From contig NZ_CP121196.1 of NCBI RefSeq assembly GCF_039994875.1, positions 4,712,001 through 4,776,000 of the forward strand: a stretch of 64,000 nucleotides of DNA, in the 5' to 3' direction. Shown here piece by piece: positions 22,935-30,974 of this stretch. The notes below the pieces were generated by a model, which was not told where the DNA came from, did not search any database, and saw only the letters and a list, made by a program, of their open reading frames with translations. This DNA comes from Telmatobacter sp. DSM 110680 (GTDB lineage: Bacteria; Acidobacteriota; Terriglobia; Terriglobales; Acidobacteriaceae). Position numbers and translations under genes: made by a program. Each line of letters begins with the position of its first letter. The first letter of the stretch is position 1.

Positions 22935-25427
22935 TCACATCAATCGCTGAGCGTCGACGTCCACGATGATGTTGCGGCGAGGGATCCCGGCTTCATCGGC
23001 GTGAACAAGGGCGCCCCGCAACGCGGCGTTGAGAGACTTGCGAGACGCGGCTTTCAAGATGATGTGGAAGCGGTACACGTTTTTAATGCGGGCAATGGGC
23101 GCCGTGCAGGGGCCAAGGACTCGTATGCCTTCGGGCGCTGTGCTCTGAAACCACTTGCCAATCTCCGCTGACCAGCCGGCAGTTTCCTCGAGTTTCTCCG
23201 ATTGAATCAGAATATTGGCCAGCACGCCGAAGGGAGGATAGTGCATCCAGCGGCGATACTTGAGTTCGCGCTCGGCGAAGCTCGCGTAGTCGTGCGTGCT
23301 GGCCGCGATGATGGCGTAATGGTCGGGATAGTAGGTCTGCACGACGACGCGGCCCGGTAGCTCGCCACGACCTGCGCGGCCTGAAACTTGCGTCATGAGT
23401 TGGAACACACGCTCGGCGGCGCGGAAATCCGGCATTGAAAGGGCATGATCGCATCCGACAACTCCAACCAGCGTGACGCCGTGAATGTCGTGCCCCTTGG
23501 CAATCATCTGAGTGCCGACGAGCAGGTTGATCTCGCCTGAATGAAGACGCGCGAGCAGATGCTCGAGATCGTGGCGGCCCCGCACAGTATCGCGATCCAT
23601 GCGGCCGATGCGCGCACCGGGAAAAATTTCGGTGAGTCGTTCCTCTCCCTGCTGCGATCCAGCCCCAAGGTAGTAGAGGTGCTCGCTTTCGCAGTTTGGG
23701 CACTTCGACGGAACAATGCGCTTGAAACCGCAATAGTGGCATTCGAGGCGCTGCCCGGCGCGCGCGATCTGGTCTTCGCTGCTTGGCTTGTGATGGGTTA
23801 GCGCGATGGCGCAGTTTTGGCACTCCAGCTTTTGCCCGCACGCACGGCAGATGACCGCGAAGGAATAGCCGCGACGATTGAGCAAGATGATGGCCTGTTC
23901 GCCGCGGTCGAGCGACTCGCGTGTCTGGTCCACGAGCGACCGGGAGAAAAGCTGCTCCTGGCCGGTCTCCTGAAACTCGCGTCGCATGTCGATAAGCTCG
24001 ACTTCGGGCAGAGGACGATTCTTGACGCGATCATTCATCTCGATGCGCGTGTACTTGCCCTGCACGGAGTTCTGCCAGCTCTCCAGCGAGGGTGTAGCTG
24101 AACCGAGGACAACCACGGCGCCGGTGAGCTTGGCGCGCATTACAGCGACATCGCGGGCGTTGTAGCGTGGAGTTTCTTCCTGCTTGTAACTTTGATCGTG
24201 TTCTTCGTCAACAAGGATGAGGCCGAGATTGGGCGCGGGCGCAAATATCGCTGAGCGTGTACCAACCACGATCGGCGCATCGCCGCGGTGGATGCGGCGC
24301 CACTGCTCGGTACGCTCCTCGGGCGTGAGGGCGGAGTGTAAGAGCGCCACGCGCTGCCCGAATGCCGCGTCGAGCAGGCCCACCATCTGGGGCGTGAGTC
24401 CGATTTCCGGCACGAGCAAAATGGCCGACTGGCCGCGATCGAGCGCGCGCTGCATGGCTTTGAGGTAAACGGCTGTCTTGCCGGATCCTGTCACACCATG
24501 GAGCAGAAAGGTGTGGAATGCCCCGAAATGCGAAACGATGGAGGCGAGCGCGTCGAATTGCGATTCGTTGAGCGTCAGAGGCGCCGCCGGAGATTCGATG
24601 CCGCCGAGACGGAATACGGCTGGGCGCTCTTCAATGCGAATCAACTCTCGACGTACGAGCGTCTGCAATGTTGACGACGGAAGTTCACGCCGGCGCAGCT
24701 CAGCCAGCGGAAGTTCACCGCCGTTCGCGGCCAGCTCCGCAAGAATGGCTTGCTGGAGCTTGGTCAGGTTGGGAAGGCGTGTATCCGGAACGAGGACGGC
24801 GAAGCGCTCTGTGCGGCGCGCATCGCGTTCTGAAGCGGCGGTCTCGCGGACAATCCATTTTTTGCGCAGCATTGCCGCGAGGACGGGAAGGCTGGCGGAG
24901 GTCGCAGTGCGCAGCGTAGAGACATTGACAGGCTCGCCGGACGCAAGCCGCTCAAGGACGCGCCGCTCAAGGCTGAATTTCTCTTCGTTCGGACCGGCCT
25001 TTTCCGACCTTTTGCGCGAAGCTCGGGATGCAGCAGCCTCGCCATCGCCATCGATGCTACCGGCCAATTTATCGCGGCCGAAGTCGGTGATGCGGTAGTA
25101 GACAACGCGGCGCACCTCGGCCATCAGGGGCAGCATGCCGCGCAGAACTTCGCCCAGCGGAGCAAGGTAATAGCCGGCGATCCACTCGGCCAGCGTCAGC
25201 AGATGTTCGCTAAGTAAAGGTTCATCGTCGAGGACAGCTTCAAGGTATTTCGCTTCGAAGTCGGTGGGGGCCGTGGCCTCGGTCGCTGTAATGACGCCGA
25301 TCAGCTTCTCGTTTCGAAAAGGTGCGATGACGCGTGCCCCACGCGTAATTTGCTCGCCCTCGCGCACGGCGTAGGTGAAGGTGCGGTCGAGCGGCACCGG
25401 CAACGCGACTTCGCAATAGGCAGGCAT
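22935..25427 (-). CDS. priA: Primosomal protein N', replication restart helicase PriA
   Basis: Superfamily 2 3'-5' DNA helicase of about 830 residues that recognises stalled forks and reloads the replisome. Seen: N-terminal DNA-binding domain (CEVALPVPLDRTFTYAV), Walker A GVTGSGKT, the DEEH box in LVDEEHDQSYKQEE, motif III GSATPS, zinc-binding cysteines in CRACGQKLECQNC and CHYCGF ... CPNC, motif V/VI TQMIAKGHDIHGVTLVG and QVSGRAGRG, and the C-terminal domain ending VDVDAQRLM. A large Lys/Glu-rich insert after residue 130 separates the first two domains. The ATG is preferred over an in-frame TTG three codons upstream; GGGAG precedes it by 10 bases. Confidence 0.96.
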   Translation of the reverse strand: MPAYCEVALPVPLDRTFTYAVREGEQITRGARVIAPFRNEKLIGVITATEATAPTDFEAKYLEAVLDDEPLLSEHLLTLAEWIAGYYLAPLGEVLRGMLPLMAEVRRVVYYRITDFGRDKLAGSIDGDGEAAASRASRKRSEKAGPNEEKFSLERRVLERLASGEPVNVSTLRTATSASLPVLAAMLRKKWIVRETAASERDARRTERFAVLVPDTRLPNLTKLQQAILAELAANGGELPLAELRRRELPSSTLQTLVRRELIRIEERPAVFRLGGIESPAAPLTLNESQFDALASIVSHFGAFHTFLLHGVTGSGKTAVYLKAMQRALDRGQSAILLVPEIGLTPQMVGLLDAAFGQRVALLHSALTPEERTEQWRRIHRGDAPIVVGTRSAIFAPAPNLGLILVDEEHDQSYKQEETPRYNARDVAVMRAKLTGAVVVLGSATPSLESWQNSVQGKYTRIEMNDRVKNRPLPEVELIDMRREFQETGQEQLFSRSLVDQTRESLDRGEQAIILLNRRGYSFAVICRACGQKLECQNCAIALTHHKPSSEDQIARAGQRLECHYCGFKRIVPSKCPNCESEHLYYLGAGSQQGEERLTEIFPGARIGRMDRDTVRGRHDLEHLLARLHSGEINLLVGTQMIAKGHDIHGVTLVGVVGCDHALSMPDFRAAERVFQLMTQVSGRAGRGELPGRVVVQTYYPDHYAIIAASTHDYASFAERELKYRRWMHYPPFGVLANILIQSEKLEETAGWSAEIGKWFQSTAPEGIRVLGPCTAPIARIKNVYRFHIILKAASRKSLNAALRGALVHADEAGIPRRNIIVDVDAQRLM

Positions 25428-25566
25428 CGGGGGCAACTCCCAGTTTAGCGGTCACGCCCGAAGCGCCTGTGTGTGTAACCTGCATCATTTGGCAGCGTGA
25501 ACGCGTTCCGTTTTATGTTCAGTGGGCACTGTTCATGGTTAGTCGTCTTCAGTACAATTCCTGCTG

Positions 25567-26322
25567 ATGACCGCCCAACCTGCCAAGCCCTCCAAAGCCC
25601 CCCGCAGCACTTCGCCCAAAACCTCAAACCCGATCACCATGTGCATTGATATTGGCGGTTCCGGCCTGAAGGCGATGCTCGTCGACTCCAAGGGCCATCC
25701 CGTAAGCGAGCGCGCACGTGTCGTAACGCCGGCAATTCCCACGCCAAAGGCTGTGCTCAAAGGCTTGGAAGAGCTGCATACTGCACTCCCCAATTTTGAT
25801 CGGGTCTCGGTCGGATTTCCTGGCGTGATCAAGAAAGGCGTTACTTATACGGCCGCCAATCTTCATCCTCTATGGTACGGATTTCCACTCGAAAAAGAAC
25901 TCGCAACGCGCTGGAAGAAGCCGGTGCGGCTCGCGAACGATGCGGCCGTTCAGGGATATGGATGCATCAAGGGTGATGGCGTTGAACTAGCCATAACGCT
26001 TGGCACGGGGATGGGCTCTTCGCTGTTCACCGATGGCCGCCTGTGCCCGGGGCTCGAGCTCGGGCATCATCCCTGGCTGAAAGACCGCGAGTATGAGGAC
26101 TACCTTGGACGCCGCGGCCTCGACAAGTACGGCAAGAAGCGCTGGAACAAATTGCTGCAGCTGGCGATTGAACAGACGGCCAAACTTTTCAACTGGGATC
26201 ATCTTTACCTTGGCGGTGGCAACACGAAGAAGATTGATTTCAAGCCCGGCAAGAACATTGAAATTGTTTCGAACGAAACTGGTCTCCTGGGCGGCGTGGC
26301 GCTATGGCGGGAATGGGATTGA
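25567..26322 (+). CDS. ppgK: Polyphosphate glucokinase (ROK family)
   Basis: Sugar kinase of 251 residues, ROK/hexokinase fold, closest by eye to polyphosphate-dependent glucokinase (PPGK), which phosphorylates glucose using polyphosphate or ATP. Motifs: phosphate-1 DIGGSGLKAM near residue 22, VGFPGV, RLANDAAVQGYG with the catalytic Asp, GTGMGSSLF, the LELGHHPW segment corresponding to the glucose-binding EFGH of PPGK, and LYLGGGNTKK. The first ~18 residues are Pro/Lys/Ser-rich and probably unstructured. ROK zinc-site cysteines are absent, as in PPGK. Single gene with its own terminator; divergent from priA. Confidence 0.85.
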   Translation: MTAQPAKPSKAPRSTSPKTSNPITMCIDIGGSGLKAMLVDSKGHPVSERARVVTPAIPTPKAVLKGLEELHTALPNFDRVSVGFPGVIKKGVTYTAANLHPLWYGFPLEKELATRWKKPVRLANDAAVQGYGCIKGDGVELAITLGTGMGSSLFTDGRLCPGLELGHHPWLKDREYEDYLGRRGLDKYGKKRWNKLLQLAIEQTAKLFNWDHLYLGGGNTKKIDFKPGKNIEIVSNETGLLGGVALWREWD

Positions 26323-26361
26323 TCCACCAGATCGAGAATCGGAAATAGTGCTTGATGAAGC

Positions 26362-26390
26362 CCCACGGCTCCAGGCCGTGGGTTTTTCTT
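26362..26390 (+). terminator. Rho-independent terminator of the glucokinase gene
   Basis: Perfect 8-bp stem CCCACGGC (26362-26369) / GCCGTGGG (26375-26382), 5-nt loop, followed by TTTTTCTT. Confidence 0.88.
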
Positions 26391-26586
26391 TACGGAGACC
26401 AAGATCCCGCCTTTGCGCGAAAAGTGACGTTCATTTTCGGACACAAATATTCGTTTGCGAACGCTCACCCGCCGCGCAGCACGAACTCAAGCCCCCTAAA
26501 TTACTGCAATAGCGCGAATTAAGCGACCTGCGGTTTGGCCGCGGGCATGCTTCGTCTCTGGTGAAGACTCTATCTCGGAGAAACTA

Positions 26587-29082
26587 ATGCAGAAATTTGC
26601 TATTGATCTAAAATTTGCGCTGCGCCAACTGAGCAAGTCGCTGGGCTTCGCCATCACCGCGGTTCTAATGCTGGCGTTCGGCATAGGAGCGACCACGGCG
26701 ATCTTCTCCATCGTCGAGGGCGTACTGCTGCGGCCGCTTCCCTTTCCGGATTCCGATCGACTGGTAGTGCTGTCAGATCATTTGGAGGGAGTCAAGGTTG
26801 GAGGAGGCGGTGACGAAGTTGGCGTGACGGTCCCCGACATCAAGGCGTACACGCGCGACACGCGGTCCTTTACCGCGCTTGGGGGTTACCAGGGCGCAGG
26901 CTTCGAACTCTCCGGAACTGGCGATCCGGCACAGGTGAATGCCTCGCGTCTTACTGCGGGTGTGTTTTCCGCCCTCGGTGTGGCACCACAGCTTGGTCGC
27001 GTTTTCACTGCCGACGAAGATGAGCATCATCAGCAAGTCACAGTGCTGAGCTATGCCACTTGGCACAGCCGGTTCCATGCCGACCCGCAAATTGTCGGAA
27101 CAAAGGTCCTGCTTGATCGCAAACCTTACATCGTGATCGGCGTTATGCCGCGCGGGTTCGAATTCCCGCTCATTCCAGGACAGCTCAATCGCGCCGAATT
27201 GTGGGTTCCCATGAGTTTCAGACCCGATGAGCTTGTGCCCACAGCGTCAGCAAACTGGAGTTACCAGATGGTCGGCCGGTTGAAACCCGGCATCTCGCCA
27301 ACGCAAGCGCAAAGCGATGCAGAGCGCGTGGCGCAGGACATCATGCGCGGATATCCCGCGATGATGGCCAATCTGCATATCAACGCCCTCGTGCGTCCGC
27401 TCCAAAGCGATACCGTGCAGCAGTCCCGTTCGCTGCTCCGCACACTGTTTCTCGCCGTGGCCGTAGTGCTGTTGATCGCCTGCTTCAACCTGGCGGGGTT
27501 GATGCTCGTGCGTGCGATTCGGAGGCAGCGTGAAGTTGCAGTTCGGCTGGCGTTGGGAGCGAGAGCTTCGGCGCTGATCCGGCAAGCTATTCTCGAGAGC
27601 CTGGTGCTCAGCGTGAGCGGGGGTGTTCTCGGATTGATTCTTGCAGCCGTCGCTTTGCGTGTAGGCAAGAGCATGTTGCCGGAAAGCTTGCCGCGTGTGA
27701 ACGAGATTTCATTGAGCTGGCAAGTGATCGCCTTTGCTTTGGGACTTGCCGTGGTCACGGGACTGGTATGCGCACTTGCTCCGGCGTTCGCAGCGATCCG
27801 CACCAATGTGAACAGCAACCTGAAGGAAGGCGGACGCACGGGAAGCGCGGGTGGCGGTCATGCTCGTCTTCGGTCTTCGCTGGTGGTTGCGGAGATCGCG
27901 ATTGCCCTGGTACTTCTCACGGCTTCCGGCCTGCTGTTGCGCAGCTTCGACAAGATGCGCGCCGTTGACCTGGGCTTTAGTCCTCAGCATGTAACCACCG
28001 CAGCTTACTCTCTGCCGCAGCAGCAATACTCAAAGCAGTCGCAGATCGACACCTTCAATCGCGACCTGATGCAGAAACTCAATCAGCTTCCCGGAGTGCA
28101 GTCGGTCGGACTGACCAGCATGCTGCCGTCGCAAGGCGCGAACAATAATCAGACCTTTGTCGTCGACGGTTACGAACCTCCCCCAGGCGCGAACATGAAC
28201 CTGGCCACCGTCTCGCAGGTTACCGGCAACTTTTTCCCGGCCATGGGCATTCGACTGCTGCACGGGCGGTTCTTTACGGAAGCAGACCATGCGGGTACGC
28301 AACTAGTGGTAATCGTGAATCAGCAGTTTGCGCAGCATTTCTGGCCCAATCAGGATCCCACCGGCAAGCGCATTCGCATTGGCACACAGCAGATGCCGAC
28401 GCCGTGGCTCACCGTGGTGGGCGAGGTTTCGAACACACAATTGCTTTCACCCGATAACCCCGCAACCGAGCAGTATTACATTTCCGTCGACCAGGCCGAG
28501 GAAGTCGTCGGCCCGCTTGGGCAACCAACCGACCTGAACGGACAAGGCGGATACATCGTGCTTCGCTCGGCACTGCCGCCGGAGCAGATGGAGAATGCAC
28601 TGCGCACCACGGTTCGCTCGCTTGATCCCCTGCTGCCGTTGACGCAAGTGCAGACCATGGAGCAGGTGGTTGCAGAGTCAGAGGCATCGCGCCGCTTCAA
28701 TACAGTTCTCATCTCAAGCTTCGCTTTTGCGGCTGTGCTGCTGGCAGTGCTGGGCATCTACAGCGTGATTGCATTCTCCGTAGCGTCGCGGGTGCAGGAG
28801 ATGGCGATTCGCATGACGCTTGGTTCGCAGCGCTCTTCGATCGTGCGGCTGGTGATCGAGTCCGGCGCGAAACTCGCGTTGATCGGATGCGCGATTGGAT
28901 TGGCGGGAGCGGCGGCAGCTTCAAATCTTTTGAAGTCGCTGCTGTTTGGCGTAAGTCCGTTTGATCCGTTGGTGCTTACATTCGCCGCGATTGGCGTGCT
29001 GGTGCTGGCAGTGGTCGCATCGACTCCATCTGCATTCCGCGCAGCGGCAATCGATCCCATGCAGGCGTTGCGGGGTCAGTAA
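26587..29082 (+). CDS. Acidobacterial duplicated orphan permease (MacB/FtsX type), copy 1
   Basis: Membrane protein of 831 residues, two FtsX/MacB permease halves in one chain. N-terminal segment (KFALRQLSKSLGFAITAVLMLAFGIGATTAIFS) with the first transmembrane helix at about 20-43, a periplasmic MacB_PCD domain (about 60-260), three helices around 285-400 (LACFNLAGLMLVRAIRRQREVAVRLALGA), then a linker, a fourth helix, a second periplasmic domain (about 450-680) and the last three helices ending IDPMQALRGQ. No ATP-binding domain is fused or adjacent, which fits the orphan permease family described from Acidobacteria (TIGR03434). A GGAG site precedes the ATG. Substrate unknown. Confidence 0.9.
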   Translation: MQKFAIDLKFALRQLSKSLGFAITAVLMLAFGIGATTAIFSIVEGVLLRPLPFPDSDRLVVLSDHLEGVKVGGGGDEVGVTVPDIKAYTRDTRSFTALGGYQGAGFELSGTGDPAQVNASRLTAGVFSALGVAPQLGRVFTADEDEHHQQVTVLSYATWHSRFHADPQIVGTKVLLDRKPYIVIGVMPRGFEFPLIPGQLNRAELWVPMSFRPDELVPTASANWSYQMVGRLKPGISPTQAQSDAERVAQDIMRGYPAMMANLHINALVRPLQSDTVQQSRSLLRTLFLAVAVVLLIACFNLAGLMLVRAIRRQREVAVRLALGARASALIRQAILESLVLSVSGGVLGLILAAVALRVGKSMLPESLPRVNEISLSWQVIAFALGLAVVTGLVCALAPAFAAIRTNVNSNLKEGGRTGSAGGGHARLRSSLVVAEIAIALVLLTASGLLLRSFDKMRAVDLGFSPQHVTTAAYSLPQQQYSKQSQIDTFNRDLMQKLNQLPGVQSVGLTSMLPSQGANNNQTFVVDGYEPPPGANMNLATVSQVTGNFFPAMGIRLLHGRFFTEADHAGTQLVVIVNQQFAQHFWPNQDPTGKRIRIGTQQMPTPWLTVVGEVSNTQLLSPDNPATEQYYISVDQAEEVVGPLGQPTDLNGQGGYIVLRSALPPEQMENALRTTVRSLDPLLPLTQVQTMEQVVAESEASRRFNTVLISSFAFAAVLLAVLGIYSVIAFSVASRVQEMAIRMTLGSQRSSIVRLVIESGAKLALIGCAIGLAGAAAASNLLKSLLFGVSPFDPLVLTFAAIGVLVLAVVASTPSAFRAAAIDPMQALRGQ

Positions 29083-29122
29083 AAAGTCAACTCGTCTGCG
29101 TATCCGTCGCCTGGATCCGGCA

Positions 29123-29151
29123 GCCCCACGAGAGTATGTTGTCCGTGGGGC
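29123..29151. terminator. Hairpin between convergent genes, possible bidirectional terminator
   Basis: Perfect 8-bp stem GCCCCACG (29123-29130) / CGTGGGGC (29144-29151) between the convergent permease and M28 peptidase genes. There is no T-run on either side, so termination is only suggested by position. Confidence 0.35.
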
Positions 29152-29167
29152 AGATGCCGCCGACACG

Positions 29168-30841
29168 TTACTCCACAGCTTCAAATCGCCGGAAGAAGCT
29201 TGTCTGCAAATAATGAGGCTTCTGCGCATCATTCGCGACTGCACGCGCCAGGTCTGCATAGAATGCATTGAACTGGGCGGCAGCGGCCAGGTCCACGGGC
29301 TGATTCAAATCATCGTCGGTGGAGTGATAGCGCTCCGCGAGCCATGCGCGCCACGCTTTATACTCTGGCGAACCAGCGGTCCATCCAAACTTCATGGCCA
29401 GTGCAGGGACGCCTGCCTGCACAAAGCTGTACTGATCCGTACGCACGAAGGAGTTACGGTCCGGCTCAGGATCACCGGCGATCTCAATGTTGTGAGCCGC
29501 ACCTACGGATCGAGCCGCATCGCCAAGGGTCGACTGCTCCAGCCCCTGCACGTGCAGTTTCTTCAGCGCGAAGATGGGCATGAACATATCGAGATTAAGA
29601 TCGGCGATGACGCTGCCCTCAGGCACGGTCGGGTGTCCAGCAAAGTACCGCGAACCGAGCAGCCCTTTCTCTTCCGCAGTGAACACGAGGAACAGGACTG
29701 ACCGCTTGGTGCGAGGGCCCTGAGTGAGCGCATGCGCTGTTTCGAGGACCGTCGCCACGCCCGAAGCATCGTCCATCGCGCCCGCATATATCGTCTTTCC
29801 ATGGATGGGCTCGCCGACTCCGAGATGATCGAGATGAGCCGAGACGACGACGTACTGCGATTTGAGCGTAGGGTCTGAACCCTCGAGGACAGCCGCGATG
29901 TTCGGCGACTCAACGTGCGTATTCTCAGTAACGACCTCAGCTTGTAAGCTCTTCGTCAATTCAAACCGTGGAAGTGGTTTCTGCGAATCGGCCAAGGCTA
30001 GAATCTCTGCGAAAGTGTGGCCGCTGCCTTCAAAGAGCTTCTCTGCCTGCGCCGGATTGAACGTAGCGGAGAACAATTCGCCATGATCGTCGGCCAGGGC
30101 AGGATGATGATGGGCCGCTGCCTCATCGCCAACCATCGCCGACAGCCTCATCCCCGGCTGCGATGCGCTCGACGCAATGCGCTGCCAGCCAAAGTCCATC
30201 GATTTGGGAGTAGGGATGGAGATGAGCCCAACCGCGCCAGCCGCCCGGATAGCGCGAATCATGGGCGCGGTGCGCGCGTAGGACTTGAGCGGTCCCGGCA
30301 AATCGGCAGGGCCACCATTGACCACCAATACGATCTTGCCTTTTAGCGTGGAACGTGGCAAATCCTTCGAGTTGAAGTCGTCATATCCCGACTCAGGCAG
30401 ATTCAAACCGTATCCGATGAACACCAGCGGAGCGTCGAGGGTTGCGGGTTGTTGCAGGCGAGTACCGAGGATCGCGTCTTCGCCGATCGTGAGCGGCGTT
30501 GCTCTTCCGTCGGAGACCAGCGCCAGCGATGACTTCGATGCGATGACCCGCTCCACATCAAAGCGCACTGGCTGGTACCAGGTTCCGTGGGAGCCTGCGG
30601 GTTTCAATCCCCACTGTTTGAATTGATCCACGACGTAGGCTGCGGCTTTCAGATATTCTTCGCTGCCGGTGAGGCGACCCTTCATAGACGGGTCGGCCAG
30701 TACGCGCACGTGCGCCCACCATTGCTCACCGCGCGCTTGATCGGTAGTTGCAGGCGTGCTGCCTGTTTGGGCTAGCGAAGTTACACAGAAAAGTAGCAGC
30801 GCCAGCCGCACCGGCCGCGCAAGTCGCAATCCGATTTTCAT
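29168..30841 (-). CDS. Exported M28 family zinc aminopeptidase with PA-like insert
   Basis: Exported protein of about 557 residues. Signal peptide at the start (LALLLFCVTSLAQTGS). A protease-associated-like region (about 130-260, LVFIGYGLNLPESGYDDFNSKDL) precedes the M28 catalytic core. The zinc ligands appear in order: His and Asp in VVVSAHLDHLG, Asp in AGAMDDASG, the Glu pair in FTAEEKGLLGS, Asp in LNLDMFMP, and a C-terminal His in ERYHSTDDD. M28 peptidases remove N-terminal residues from peptides outside the cytoplasm. The start is placed at the ATG that begins the signal peptide; the frame is open 11 codons further. Confidence 0.9.
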   Translation of the reverse strand: MKIGLRLARPVRLALLLFCVTSLAQTGSTPATTDQARGEQWWAHVRVLADPSMKGRLTGSEEYLKAAAYVVDQFKQWGLKPAGSHGTWYQPVRFDVERVIASKSSLALVSDGRATPLTIGEDAILGTRLQQPATLDAPLVFIGYGLNLPESGYDDFNSKDLPRSTLKGKIVLVVNGGPADLPGPLKSYARTAPMIRAIRAAGAVGLISIPTPKSMDFGWQRIASSASQPGMRLSAMVGDEAAAHHHPALADDHGELFSATFNPAQAEKLFEGSGHTFAEILALADSQKPLPRFELTKSLQAEVVTENTHVESPNIAAVLEGSDPTLKSQYVVVSAHLDHLGVGEPIHGKTIYAGAMDDASGVATVLETAHALTQGPRTKRSVLFLVFTAEEKGLLGSRYFAGHPTVPEGSVIADLNLDMFMPIFALKKLHVQGLEQSTLGDAARSVGAAHNIEIAGDPEPDRNSFVRTDQYSFVQAGVPALAMKFGWTAGSPEYKAWRAWLAERYHSTDDDLNQPVDLAAAAQFNAFYADLARAVANDAQKPHYLQTSFFRRFEAVE

Positions 30842-30974
30842 CCATATCACCGTGAATATTGGAATCAGCGGCACACGGGCGCATAGCTGGGGAAGAGCCT
30901 CCCCGCGCGCTCAACTGCTTCTTGGAAAGGTAGCTGATTCCTTGCCGACAGCACAATCAGAGAATGTCGGCGTA